This document shows positions 54,980 through 64,000 of a stretch of DNA of 64,000 nucleotides, piece after piece. Below the pieces are notes generated by a model, which had not been told where the DNA came from, ran no database searches, and worked only from the letters and a program-made list of their open reading frames with translations. A program made the translations under genes and the position numbers. How positions within the stretch are numbered: position 1 is the first letter of the stretch; each line of letters starts with the position of its first letter. Origin of the DNA: Aphelenchoides besseyi (lineage: Eukaryota > Nematoda > Chromadorea > Rhabditida > Aphelenchoididae). The stretch covers positions 15,624,001-15,688,000 of the forward strand of contig JAMPIQ010000002.1 of the NCBI GenBank assembly GCA_024699855.1. The letters run 5' to 3'.

Positions 54980-55205
54980 ACATCCTTAGAAGGTTGTTGT
55001 TGTACTCTCAACCACTCAACTGAAGTCCAGAATCAATTGCAGTCCACTGAGAAGCGGATGTCGAAATCTGCGGATCATGAGCGGCTTTCTGACCTGCAGT
55101 CACCAGCAGCTCATAGCCTAATGGTTGTGCGGAGGTACTGACTTCGACTTCTTCGGAAGTTCGGGTCTCTTACCGAAGATTCAACAAGGCTATGAGTGTT
55201 GGATC

Positions 55206-55291
55206 GAGAGTTAGCATAACCCACCTCCGGGTGGGACCGTGTTCGGGTTCACGGTTGAAAGCGTCCCCAGGGGTTTTCCCCAGGCTCTCCC
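55206..55291 (-). other. GC-rich multi-hairpin block in repeat copy 2
   Basis: Same three-hairpin arrangement as at 11547-11632. Here the third stem, CCCACC with GGTGGG, is fully paired. Confidence 0.45.
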
Positions 55292-55353
55292 TTCGACTGC
55301 TTGGTGGTTATCACTTGTGGTAGCTTTCCTGACGCGGTTGTCAAAATAATTTT

Positions 55354-55675
55354 TTGTCGTTAGTTTTGCATTTAAAAGTTGATGGTTGCAAATGACCTTT
55401 GATCTCAAGTATGTGAATCCTTAATGCTCTTGATTGTCAACCGGCTTTCAATGAAAGCAAGTCATAGTGGGAAAGTAAAGAACTCACGGATTGAAGACAC
55501 AAATCAATGGTCCTATTCGTGCTTAAGCGACAACACAAAGCGAATTGATGAGATTCAAATGAACAACCGAGTGATTTCATTGGACAGCAAATGAGTTCAT
55601 TCATCCTAACAAAAAGCAAGTCAAATCCAAAGAACACGTTTATTGGTCTCAAGGACAACAGAAAAAGAGAAGAGC
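55354..55675. other. Spacer with atlastin-locus polyadenylation signal
   Basis: AATAAA on the minus strand at 55638-55643 lies about 33 nt downstream of the atlastin-locus stop. No gene seen. Confidence 0.45.
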
Positions 55676-57244
55676 TCATTGAGCGGTAACTGGCAAGACG
55701 ACCTCACCGGCGGCCGGTCCAGCTTTGAACGGAGCTTGCGCATCGGCGGCGACCTCGGCGTATTGGATCACCATTTTGTCTTCTTTTGGAGCACCGTTCT
55801 GGAAAGAACGAGCGATGAACAAGACCGGGAACAAACGAACTCACCAAACGAGTAATTATATGCGAACATACCCGCTGTATGTGGAGTAGGTCCACGTTCC
55901 AAGTGCAATGATAAGCAACGTAAGCATAAGCGAGAAAATCGACGCAATGGCATCTAATCCGAAAAGCTGCAGAAACTCTTGACAAACATAGTTAACGACA
56001 ATGAAGCAAACAAGCACGGCGGACGTTCGCATTGATTTGAACAAATTCTTTGAGTTGTTGACTTTAACGAAACTTTCATACGATTCCTGAAAGACCATAC
56101 TGTTGCTTGTTGAGATCGTTTTTGCTTACCGTTATGTCTTCTTCGAGTTTCTCCAAGAACTGAAGAGCAAGTGCCGGTCCTCCCAACTTCTTGGTGTTTT
56201 TGAAGTTTCGAATCGCTTCGTTCCGACAACAAATATGTTCCCGCTCAAGTTCGGCAATTCCGATGTACGGCGTATCACCACCGCCCATAAGGAATCCTTT
56301 CAGATCTTCGAATCACCTTCGAAGACGATTTCGAATCTGTTGATGTTCCGGATGCAGTGTTGGGTTTGTTTCGAGTCGCCATTCAAGTAATCGACCACCG
56401 CCTTGAAAGCCGTATTAGATTTCGTACGGTGATCCCCGATCACGCACCAGAAATACGAGTGTCTGAAATCAATTCATAACCAAATACAGATTGTTTCCGA
56501 CTTACTTGAGACGATTTTCCGGTGCTCTCCTCCAACGCCAATTTGCCGTATTCCGCGAACAGGTGCAACTGTTCCAAATCGTCTTCGTAAATATTCGATT
56601 GCAAGTTGTAGATCTGTAACCAACGCTTTTTAGTCATCACCTCGAGCAGCTTACTTGAACCGACGAGATCATTGTGGACAACGCGAAGATGGTTGCACAA
56701 TCTTCCACTGTGCTTTGTTGATCGAAAGCGCCCTGCGTGTCCATCAGCAAGACGACCAGCTCTTTACCTTGTTTATTCTAAAGTTCAAGGGCTTCAAAAC
56801 ATCACAAACACTTGAACGAACCTTGACAAGATAGGGTTTCGGACCAGAACGGAATTCCGTTGGTGTCACGTTCGAAGCCGCCGTGCCATGAGAATCCCTG
56901 CAACGTCGGTTCGCGCTCAAGCCAATCCTCGTCCGCCGGTGATCCATCGGCCACGTATCGCAGGTAACGAAGAAAGAAGTTCAATAGAAAACTTTTTCCT
57001 TTTCGAAACTTTCCAGCCACTCCAATCACACAAACCTGAAAAGCAATCAAAATCCAAAGCCTCAAAACGTCAATTCACCTTTTTTTTCGCATACAATAGA
57101 TCGCAAAGAATCCGCTCCAGGGCATTTTGATTGATAAGAAACGTGTGGTCCTCTTCGATCGGCTGCAGGATTTTCACCGGCGCTGGTTCATGGAAACTCG
57201 ATTTTCAAGTACTTGACCGGTTTTGCTTCGCCGGCTTCTGACAT
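55676..57244 (-). pseudogene. atl: Atlastin (dynamin-like GTPase) pseudogene
   Basis: Seven exon-like blocks keep good splice sites: 57079-57244, 56822-57035, 56655-56777, 56506-56613, 56130-56462, 55868-56086 and 55676-55798. Atlastins are ER GTPases that fuse tubules. Visible are the P-loop [32 protein letters not shown], the RD motif (FLVRD), a piece of the three-helix middle domain (NFKNTKKLGGPALALQFLEK) and the paired TM hairpin (TSAVLVCFIVVNYV and IFSLMLTLLIIALGTW). Damage: a 1-nt insertion in the second block near 56842 shifts the frame before [18 protein letters not shown] at 56415-56417; TGA near 56312; and a contiguous deletion of roughly 100 residues between the end of the GTPase domain and GGGDTPY. 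The start region also changes frame near 57195. Misassembly is possible, but several independent lesions favour a decaying copy. Confidence 0.8.
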
Positions 57245-57320
57245 CGTGTCCTGAAAAGTGCCGATTGATGAACGAAAACTTTTCGATCGTAAATTCACGC
57301 GACTTCAACGAGATTCGCGC

Positions 57321-57600
57321 CCAAAAGTTACCGTAATTTGCAGAACAAAAATTAGATCCAATGCAACAGAAAGCGGCCGACTACTCGCCTGCTACAAAGA
57401 ATGTAGTGATCTGTTGGACTCACCCTTCTGCGCTTCTTGATCCCGCCTCCGCACTCCAGCGGCACCTTATAAGCGCTCGATCGCGAGCTTTTTTTGCCCG
57501 ATGACATGCGCGGAAGAAGAGAGCGCGGCAGGTCGCGCTCTGTGCGGCGCGACCTGCTGTTGGAGGAGCGGTGGCGGGCGATTAACGAAGATGTAGGTTT
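57321..57600 (+). repeat. Direct duplication, unit 1 (promoter + exon 1)
   Basis: About 280 bp covering upstream sequence, TATA-like box and first exon recurs at 57835-58107 with roughly 90-95% identity by eye. Identity stops at the first splice donor. Confidence 0.85.
57467..57473 (+). promoter_or_regulatory. TATA-like box, copy 1
   Basis: TTATAAG 39 bp upstream of the ATG at 57506, conserved with the same spacing in the duplicate (57974). Confidence 0.5.
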
Positions 57601-57773
57601 TTTTTGTTTTACTTTCATTGAAATCTCAGGCGGGAAAAACAGGTATCAGTACGGCTGCGACCCTATTCTCGTGTCTTTTTACTGGCCTACTATTTCTTCA
57701 CTATGACCCTCGATCATATCCTTTTTGGTTCATGGGCGCACTTATGTCCGTCGTTGGCGGGTTTCTCGTATGA
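57506..57773 (+). CDS. Tiny two-TM membrane protein, tandem copy 1
   Basis: Exon 1 57506-57592 (MRGRRERGRSRSVRRDLLLE, then ERWRAINED) and exon 2 57630-57773, separated by a 37-bp intron (GTAGGT..CTCAG), encode 76 aa. Exon 2 has two hydrophobic segments (TLFSCLFTGLLFLHY and FWFMGALMSVVGGFLV). The Arg/Ser-rich N-terminus should face the cytosol or a nucleus-side surface. An ATG at 57501 is out of frame. No family recognised. The neighbour at 58013 is a paralogue: first exons nearly identical, second exons about 14 of 40 residues identical without gaps. Confidence 0.65.
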
Positions 57774-57834
57774 TTCGTCATCGTATACAATCGCAGTCTT
57801 AACGACAGACCGGAGCCACGATCTGACTAGTATG

Positions 57835-58107
57835 CCCAAAAGTTACTGTAATTTGCAGAACAGAAAAATTGGATCCAATGCAACAGAAAGCGGCCGACTG
57901 CTCATGCTACCAAGAATGTAGTGATTTGTTTGATTCGTCTTTCTTGATCCCGCCTTCGCACTCCAGCGGCACCTTATAAGCGCTCGATCGCGAGCTTTTT
58001 TTGCCCGATGAAATGCGCGGAAGAAGAGAGCGCGGCAGGTCGCGCTCTGTGCGGCGCGACCTGCTGTTGAAGGAGCGGTGGCGGAGGATTGTTGAAGATG
58101 TAAGTTG
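57835..58107 (+). repeat. Direct duplication, unit 2 (promoter + exon 1)
   Basis: Second copy of the 57321-57600 unit, about 510 bp downstream in the same orientation. Confidence 0.85.
57974..57980 (+). promoter_or_regulatory. TATA-like box, copy 2
   Basis: TTATAAG 39 bp upstream of the ATG at 58013, same context as copy 1. Confidence 0.5.
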
Positions 58108-58385
58108 CGTTTTTTTTATTAATTTGACATATTTAGGGCGCCCTTGCGTCGATTCAACTATGGGCCACGCTTCTGGGCCCATTTTCGGCCGCCGTTTTGT
58201 TTTACATCGCAGCGGAGCCCAGCCGCCCATTCTACACAATGGGCGCTGTGTGCATTGGCATTATGTTTTTTCTCGTGTTGTCAATCGGTGTATATGTTAC
58301 GGCATTATTGTCGAATCGGCAATTTTGTAGAAATGCCGGCACACTTGTGAAATTACACATTTCTACCTTAAATCTCCAGTTTTAG
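58013..58385 (+). CDS. Tiny two-TM membrane protein, tandem copy 2
   Basis: Exon 1 58013-58099 and exon 2 58137-58385 with a 37-bp intron (GTAAGT..TTTAG), 111 aa. Exon 1 differs from copy 1 at three residues (E20K, A25R, N27V). Exon 2 has TM segments around WATLLGPFSAAVLFYIAA and FYTMGAVCIGIMFFLVLSIG and a longer tail (ALLSNRQFCRNAGTLVKLHI). The pattern ATL..F...LF...PS.PF..MGA......FLV is shared with copy 1, so the two are true paralogues. An upstream out-of-frame ATG lies at 58008. Function unknown. Confidence 0.65.
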
Positions 58386-58512
58386 TTTAAATTACTAGTA
58401 AACCATTGTTAAACAATGCAATTAAACATAATTAAAAAATCGGACAAGAAACTTGATTTGAAATCCCGCCTTTACAATGACTGCAAGCGGAAAGATGGCC
58501 GCACAATTACTA

Positions 58513-59122
58513 CAGTGTGTCCCAAAATGCTCGCCAACGGGTCAAACCGCAATTTGGTCCCACTGCAAAAATTTTTTCATTTGACTCATTTAAAAAAATC
58601 AAAAAAGCGTTTTGGGTTGTTTTCGGCTTTTTTTGTTAGGTTTGTCAAACGAACAGAAGTAACCCAAACATCGCAAATAAAGGTAATCGCTATTCAACTA
58701 TTATTTAATGGTTCCTTTTCAACAGAACACAAAATGGAAGACGAAATTCATCAAATTCACCCGCATCAATTCAGCGACGCAGAAAAGTGCCCGATTGCGC
58801 TGCGAGTTGCCGCTTTTGCGACGGTCACTCCGGCCATGTGCCAAAACACAATCTTATGAGAAGCGGCTGATTAAGTGCGTGGAGAAATGAGGCGGGCATG
58901 CGCAATTGCAAGAATAAAAATACCGGTTTTTTTATCGTCTGAATTCGTTCAAAACATGAGTCAACTCCTGAAAGTGTTTGAAATCCTCACAATTCGAGTA
59001 AACGGCAGATAAAAGAACAAAAGTGACCGGAAATCCTCTTCAAACGCGTCGCCAATTGCAAATTTTTCGCAGCGGGACCAAACTGCGGTTTGACCGGTTG
59101 GCGAGCATTTTGGGACACACTG
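58513..59122. mobile_element. Tc1/mariner-type MITE
   Basis: Inverted termini of about 75 bp start CAGTGTGTCCCAAAATGCTC and end with the complement, flanked on both sides by TA (58511-58512 and 59123-59124), the usual target of the Tc1/IS630 group. The 610-bp body has no transposase-like frame; short frames inside (58732-58857) do not resemble DDE enzymes. Confidence 0.8.
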
Positions 59123-59239
59123 TATTTCTGATGATTTTTTCTTGTTTTTTTCATTTTGTGGTTTCAATTTTGACTTTTAGGATTGGTATGTTTTAATCTA
59201 AAATTCGGTTTTCAAATTGCAGTTATTCAATTTTAGATT

Positions 59240-61093
59240 ATGGACACATCGGCTGAAGACATTACAAACGACCCTCAAGAAGTTAATCGTCTAGAAACGG
59301 CAACTCGTTTTGAGCCGCTTCTCAACACTTTCATTCAAAATGCTAAGTCGTGTGGTGTCAAAACAATTGAGGATTACAAGAACAAGCTGCAAATCTTGAA
59401 ACGGAAAGGAGAAGGTGTTGCAACTGAAGACATTAAGGATTACAATGTGATTAAACGGTTTGTATCTTATTTTATCATTGATGAAAATCCCAACACTTTC
59501 TAGGTACAAGCGCAAACAAATTGGACGCAAATACAAATTGTTTCGTAAAGACCTTCTTGTTGTTCGCCAAGACAAATGTTTCGGAATTTTGTGGTCAATA
59601 CACGTTGAAAAAGGACACGCCGGACGAAACATTATGCTGAAGGAAATCAAAAGTCGAGGTTATGGTGGTTTAAGCAAGTAAGTTAACTAAATCGTTTCTT
59701 CAATTTTTCATTGTTTCAGCGACGTGGTTTTTGGCTTTTTTAAGTTGCTGCGAATTTTGCAAGTTGAAACAAGGAAAAATCAAAGGCGGGGTCATTGTGA
59801 AACCGATGGTCGAAAAACAGTTTAATGATCGTGCTCAATGTGATCTCATTGACTTTACATCCAAAGTAATTCTAATTCTTTTTACTTGTTTTATTATTTT
59901 AGCGTTTTAGCCGGACGGAGATTTCCGTTATTACTTGTATTTATTGATCATCATTCCAAATTTTTGAATCTTCGCGCGATAAAAAACAAAGCTGCTGATG
60001 CTGTCAAAGAAGAACTTTTATCAATCTTCTCAATCTTTGGTGCCCCTAAACTTCTTCATACTGATAACGGTCGGGAGTTTAAAAATGAAAAGATCGAACA
60101 AATAGCTGCTGAATGGGGATCTCGTTGTGTTCATGGCAAACCACGACACTCAGAATCTCAAGGATTGGTCGAGCGAGCAAATCGCGATATTGAAGATATG
60201 ATCGCTGCTTCATTGGCTGAACGTGACTCCACTCAATGGGTTTCTGTTCTTCCAATCGTTCAATTCCAAAAAAAACACTCGATATCATTCAGGTATAAAG
60301 ATGACTCCTTATCGAGCTCTTTTTGGTAAGATTTAAATCAATTTTAATTTCTATGAAGTTCACTTTCAGGTGTTGATCCAACTCCGCCTCCACTTCTTTT
60401 CAACATTTCTTCAGATGCAGACGAAAATGCTGGCGATTTGAGAATGGAAGTGATTGAAGCAAACAAACAAAATGAAAACCGTCCAATTGTCGATGAAGTG
60501 GAGATGAAATTATACCAGATCTGCTTTCGGAATGGATCAACGACCAAATTCTCGAAGAAAAGTCGAACTGAGATTCGTCAACATGTGTTACGTGCCACGG
60601 AAAATCAAGCCGAACGAATGTTACGATCTTCTAATCGTCGGTAAACAAATGTAATTGTTTTTCATGGTCTTATTCTCTTTTTAGATTTGCAAGAATTACT
60701 GTTGGATCAACTGTTTTGATTAAGATCGCTTCTGTTGACCGCCACCAAACCGGACCGAGAAATCTTATGGCCGTTGTAATCGAGCACAATGAAGAAAGTG
60801 ATTTGTACACTTTGGGAACAAAAAATGGTCGCTTGCCGCAATTATATTCTCGTAATCAGATTGATCCCACAGTTCAACAATTCTTGTCTGTTATTGATGT
60901 TCCTGTTTCAACTCATCGCTCGTTTCGTGCTGCTGTTGGATCACAATCAGCTACTGGTACTCAAGGTTTTCTTCATTGCTCATGTCTTACTGGTTGCCAA
61001 TCAAATCGGTGCAGATGTTTTAAATCCGGTCGACCGTGCAACAGCCGATGTCACAAGTCGCATACGTGTTCAAATAATGATCAACCCAGTTAA
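59240..61093 (+). mobile_element. Decayed KRBA2/SCAND3-type integrase element
   Basis: A spliced, transposon-derived coding region. In order: an N-terminal region (MDTSAEDITNDP, then IKRYKRKQIGRK); an H2C2 zinc finger (IHVEKGHAGRN...CCEFCKLKQ); an integrase core with DDE residues in CDLIDFTSKPDG, LLHTDNGREF and SQGLVERANRDIED; QFQKNTRYHSGIKMTPYRAL; a later RITVGSTVLIKIASVD...GTKNGRLPQLYSRNQ segment; and a Cys-rich tail (CSCLTGCQSNRCRCF...CNSRCHKSHTC). This order matches the animal KRBA2/SCAND3 integrase family. Introns near 59459-59504, 59679-59720, 59868-59905, 60328-60369 and 60641-60685 keep GT..AG. Apparent 1-nt frameshifts occur at the second junction (about 59720), near 59935 and at the A-run near 60270, so it is probably inactive. 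Ends of the element were not found. Confidence 0.75.
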
Positions 61094-61433
61094 TTCACTT
61101 TTACTTCATTTTTTTGTTAATTTACTTTCTTTCTCTCACAAGGAGTGCTTGTCATCGATCCCCGTTGTAATTTGACGTCGTTGGTGTCAACCGACGCGTC
61201 TCGATGAGCTGAGCATTACTGTATAAGTCATTTTTGCTCAATCGTAGAACTGGCCAAGTTATTGGCCAAAAACCAAAAATAAAAAATCGCTAAAATCGTA
61301 CTATTGATTATGCTGATTATCGTGGTGAAGACCGTTTCTTTTTATCGCGCTTCATTCTGGAGATATTGGCCGTTCTATTTGGCCTCAATTTTTTTTGAGT
61401 TATGGTCCGGTCGTTTTCAATTGAAAATGTGAG
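61094..61433. other. Sequence downstream of the integrase element
   Basis: AT-rich, no gene; may include the 3' end of the element. Confidence 0.35.
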
Positions 61434-61510
61434 CAGCGGTGGCCGAGTAGTTAGTGGCTAGCGACTCCAAGTGGGTCGTTTGTTCGACTCTCTTCGCGGT
61501 CGCTATTATC
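61434..61510 (+). repeat. tRNA-like (SINE-type) segment, class A
   Basis: Contains an A-box-like TGGCCGAGTAG and a B-box-like TGTTCGACTCT with a 5-bp anticodon-like stem (CGACT/GGTCG) and loop CCAAGTG, where AAG would sit at the anticodon. The T-stem does not pair and position 33 is C, so it is a tRNA-derived repeat or pseudogene, not a working tRNA-Leu. Confidence 0.5.
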
Positions 61511-62037
61511 CTTTGTTTGGTTTTTAGAAAACACGGTTTCTCTTCGAAAAACTCACAACAGAAATTCGTTTCAATCAAAAATTTCCCTTGAAAATCAAGG
61601 GCTCGAAACAAGGGAAAATCGGGTTTCACAGGGGGGAGTACGTGCAAAAATTTCAGAATTGTAAATTCACTTTTCATTAACAAAAAGTGAAGGTAATTTG
61701 TTTAATTCTTTAAAAATTTTGTTTTAGTATTTAATGTCAAGTAAATTAAGTATATTTTTAAAAAAATAGCTACCAATGTACGTGGTAGTCGACAAAGAAA
61801 TGACGCCAGCAACTGTCTCGATCAAACCTGCAAGTCGACGTTCCATACGATTAGCATTGCGAGTCGATAGATCAAATGGAGTTTGAAACTTCTCAACCAA
61901 AAGTCGAACAACCACATTTGCGTCGATCATTTTTGTCGAATGGGTCAAAAACGAAAGTTTCGATTTTGAAGCATGAAGGGCCGTAGTAACAACTCTCCGC
62001 CCGCCGAATTTTGTTGTGACTGTTGGCAGCCAGACGG
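61511..62037. other. Repeat-region spacer
   Basis: AT-rich; a minus-strand open frame (61724-62158) runs into the SINE-like repeat and is not a convincing gene. Confidence 0.35.
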
Positions 62038-62324
62038 TCACCTCTATAACTAAACCACACCCCAATAAAATACTTCCCGTCACAATGAGCTTCCGAAAAA
62101 AAAAAGCCCTGACCAAAAATTCTTCCAGATTCCAAATCTCAAATAAAATTCTGATCATCGTCTACAAAAACATACCGAAAAAATGCCCCTTTTGCGGTCG
62201 TTCAAAATTCAACATTTTTTGGCCGAGTGGTGAGTGCGCCGGATTTTTGGCGCCGGGGGTCGAAAGTTCGATCCCGCTCGCTGACATTTGATTGTGCAGT
62301 GGGGGAATTGATTGTTTGAGTGTA
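62038..62324 (+). repeat. tRNA-derived SINE-like repeat, class B copy 1
   Basis: About 287 bp that recurs at 63310-63602. It begins TCACCTCTATAACTAAACCA and carries a tRNA-like part at 62220-62286 with A-box TGGCCGAGTGG and B-box AGTTCGATCCC. Here the tRNA-like part is near the 3' end of the unit. Confidence 0.75.
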
Positions 62325-62345
62325 TGGCTGAGTAGTTTTTGATTC

Positions 62346-62404
62346 TATTCAATTCTTACAGTGTATATTCAATTCTTACAGCCTATATTCGGTTCTTACA
62401 GTGT
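62346..62404 (+). repeat. Short tandem repeat, about 22-bp unit
   Basis: Nearly three units of TTCAATTCTTACAGTGTATA with small changes (CAGCCTATATTCGG in the third). Confidence 0.7.
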
Positions 62405-63309
62405 ATTATAGTATACATGTCGCCACTTTACGGTCCATAATTTGAATATCGCTACTTTCGCATATTTCTTTATATCTAAAATTGCCGTGAAGTTTGAACT
62501 TTGAGGTTGTTGTGTTAAAGGTTGTCGATTGAAGATTCGTATTGTGATGATCAACGAACTGAGGTTTCGGTTCGCTACTTAAGTGCGTAAATGTTGATTG
62601 TTAACTTAGCGTATATGATTTTCGATTAATTGGTTGTTGACGCGCAAGGTTATCACAATCAGTTCTAATCGTTTGTTTCCTAAAGATTGCTACCATCGGG
62701 TGCAAAGATTTGGCGTCGCTATTTAATTTCGGGTTCATAGTCCTGGAGTGAGTGTTGATTTCGCTATGGAAGTCGAGTTCATGTGGTTTTGTAGGTTGTT
62801 GGATTGACTTCTTTTGTTGTTTCAGCTCATTGGTTAATACTCAGGATGGTGATTTGCGCTCGATAAAATGTATGATAAACGAATATGTCTACTGAATTCA
62901 CTGAGTTTGGAGTATTTCCAATGCGGCTTCGGTGACGTACATTGATAATCTGTTTTCGATCACTCCCATAATTGAACCACACCACAATAAAACGTGGAGG
63001 AGTCTTTTGAGCTATTCGGTGAATGACAGCCTCTGAATCCGAGGAATCGTATCCTCAAAACCCGGAGCGATCCAAAGGGACGAAAAAGCGGGGGAACGAT
63101 CGACCGAAGGGCGATCGTGGAGGAGTCTTTTAAGCCATTTGGAGAGTGACAGCCTGTGGATTTTGAGTGTTTTTGTTGGCAAAGCAGTCGTTGGTCTTGC
63201 ACTTTTCGGGCTGAAGGCCCCAAACGCCAGGTAGTCAACTTTATGAACTCCAACTCCCCTCCAACCCAACGCCACTAACGGCAAAAGACGGGAGCGACGC
63301 GACCGTCTT
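62405..63309. other. Spacer between SINE copies, with a 121-bp spaced repeat
   Basis: No gene. The motif CGTGGAGGAGTCTTTT with about 45 bp of similar sequence occurs at about 62994 and 63115. A short piece of the SINE head (AACCACACCACAATAAAA) occurs at 62974. Confidence 0.5.
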
Positions 63310-63602
63310 GTCACCTCTATAACTAAACCACACCCCAATAAAATACTTCCCGCCACAATGAGCTCCCGAAAAAAACAACTCTCCCAGCAACTTTTCTTCC
63401 AGATTCCAAATTTCAAATAAAATTCTGATCATCGTCTACAAAAACATACCGAAAAAATGCACCTTTTGCGGTCGTTCAAAAGTCAACATTTTTTGGCCGA
63501 GTGGTGAGTGCGCCGGATTTTTGGCGCCGGGGGTCGAAAGTTCGATCCCGCCCGCTGACATTTGATTGTGCACAGTGGGGGGGAATTGATTGTTTGAGTG
63601 TA
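63310..63602 (+). repeat. tRNA-derived SINE-like repeat, class B copy 2
   Basis: Direct copy of 62038-62324, over 90% identical by eye, with the same A- and B-box-like sequences at 63496-63560. Confidence 0.75.
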
Positions 63603-64000
63603 ATATCGAGTGCTACTCAGTGCTATCGAATGGTATTTTACAGTTTGGAATTACAACTTCGATTTTCAAATCTTCAAAATCACTACTTTTATCATTTCGT
63701 TCAATTCAAACGTCCGACGATTTCACTTCTCCCCGAACGAAAATCAAAGTTGTTGTGTTGTTGTAGGAAGTGCTATTCTTCATTTCAAACTCATCAATTC
63801 TCTCAGTTTGACCAATGACATACTGTAACATAGAGTTAGGATTTTCCATAAAACTGAATCCATAGAATTTTGTTAAATCCGTTAAATTAAACATCGTATA
63901 CAATTAGCATCATCATCATTATCAACGGTTTTCCAACAATCAACGGTTTTCCAGCAAGTACAACACCAGCGAACCAATTCAAAGTTGAGGGTCCATTGTA
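63603..64000. other. Right-edge sequence
   Basis: AT-rich, no gene recognised. A 19-bp direct repeat (ATCAACGGTTTTCCARCAA) occurs twice near 63920-63958. Confidence 0.4.

Larger units (their letters stand above)
54355..55353 (-). repeat. 1-kb dispersed repeat, copy 2 (inverted)
   Basis: Inverted partner of 11483-12485, about 43 kb away. It contains the same hairpin block (55206-55291) and the same short ORF. Differences from copy 1 are concentrated in the part near 54355-54740. Confidence 0.85.

Noticed and set aside
61434..61510. Functional tRNA-Leu gene
   Set aside because: T-stem does not pair and the base before the anticodon is C instead of T; better explained as a tRNA-derived repeat.

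Overview
This is eukaryotic, animal nuclear DNA. Genes are split by many very short introns (mostly 37-62 bp, GT..AG with TTTTCAG/TTTTAG-like acceptors), overall base composition is AT-leaning, and the proteins are metazoan (Smad, PNT-ETS factor, Ig/FN3 adhesion protein, P5CS, atlastin, TAZ zinc fingers). Intron size, acceptor style and the RIG-3/NCAM-like adhesion protein suggest a nematode or nematode-like ecdysozoan with an expanded, repeat-containing genome; the species cannot be fixed from this sequence alone.

Layout. 0.5-2.8 kb (-): GPI-type Ig/FN3 adhesion protein. 4.85-8.1 kb (-): a complete 12-exon delta-1-pyrroline-5-carboxylate synthase gene, preceded on the same strand by a small unknown gene carrying one in-frame TGA. 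11.5-12.5 kb: one copy of a 1-kb repeat whose inverted partner lies at 54.4-55.4 kb. 12.9-13.95 kb (-): four-exon F-box gene. 14-32 kb is gene-poor: one small secreted Cys-rich protein with long introns (23.9-29.3 kb, +) and several coding-looking fragments. 32.8-36.4 kb (-): PNT+ETS transcription factor of the ESE (ELF3/EHF/ELF5) class, with a CpG-rich upstream zone at 37.5-39.2 kb. 40.7-41.1 kb: mariner-type MITE. 49.5-51.2 kb (+): a BMP-class R-Smad (SMAD1/5/Mad), followed 0.6 kb downstream on the same strand by a free-standing protein made of two TAZ zinc-finger domains.

53.8-64 kb is dominated by duplication, decay and mobile DNA: a small minus-strand gene fragment, the second 1-kb repeat copy, an atlastin pseudogene (frameshift, stops, internal deletion), a tandem pair of tiny two-TM membrane-protein genes that share a near-identical promoter and first exon but have very different second exons, a Tc1-type MITE, a decayed KRBA2/SCAND3-type integrase element with a Cys-rich tail, and tRNA-derived SINE-like repeats.

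Functional links: Smad1/5 proteins normally recruit CBP/p300, whose TAZ domains are protein-protein interaction modules, so the Smad / double-TAZ neighbourhood is the most interesting gene pair. The other genes look functionally unrelated. Gene models were built by hand from splice sites and reading frames; for IgCAM, P5CS, the F-box gene, ETS, Smad and double-TAZ the summed exon lengths are exact multiples of three.
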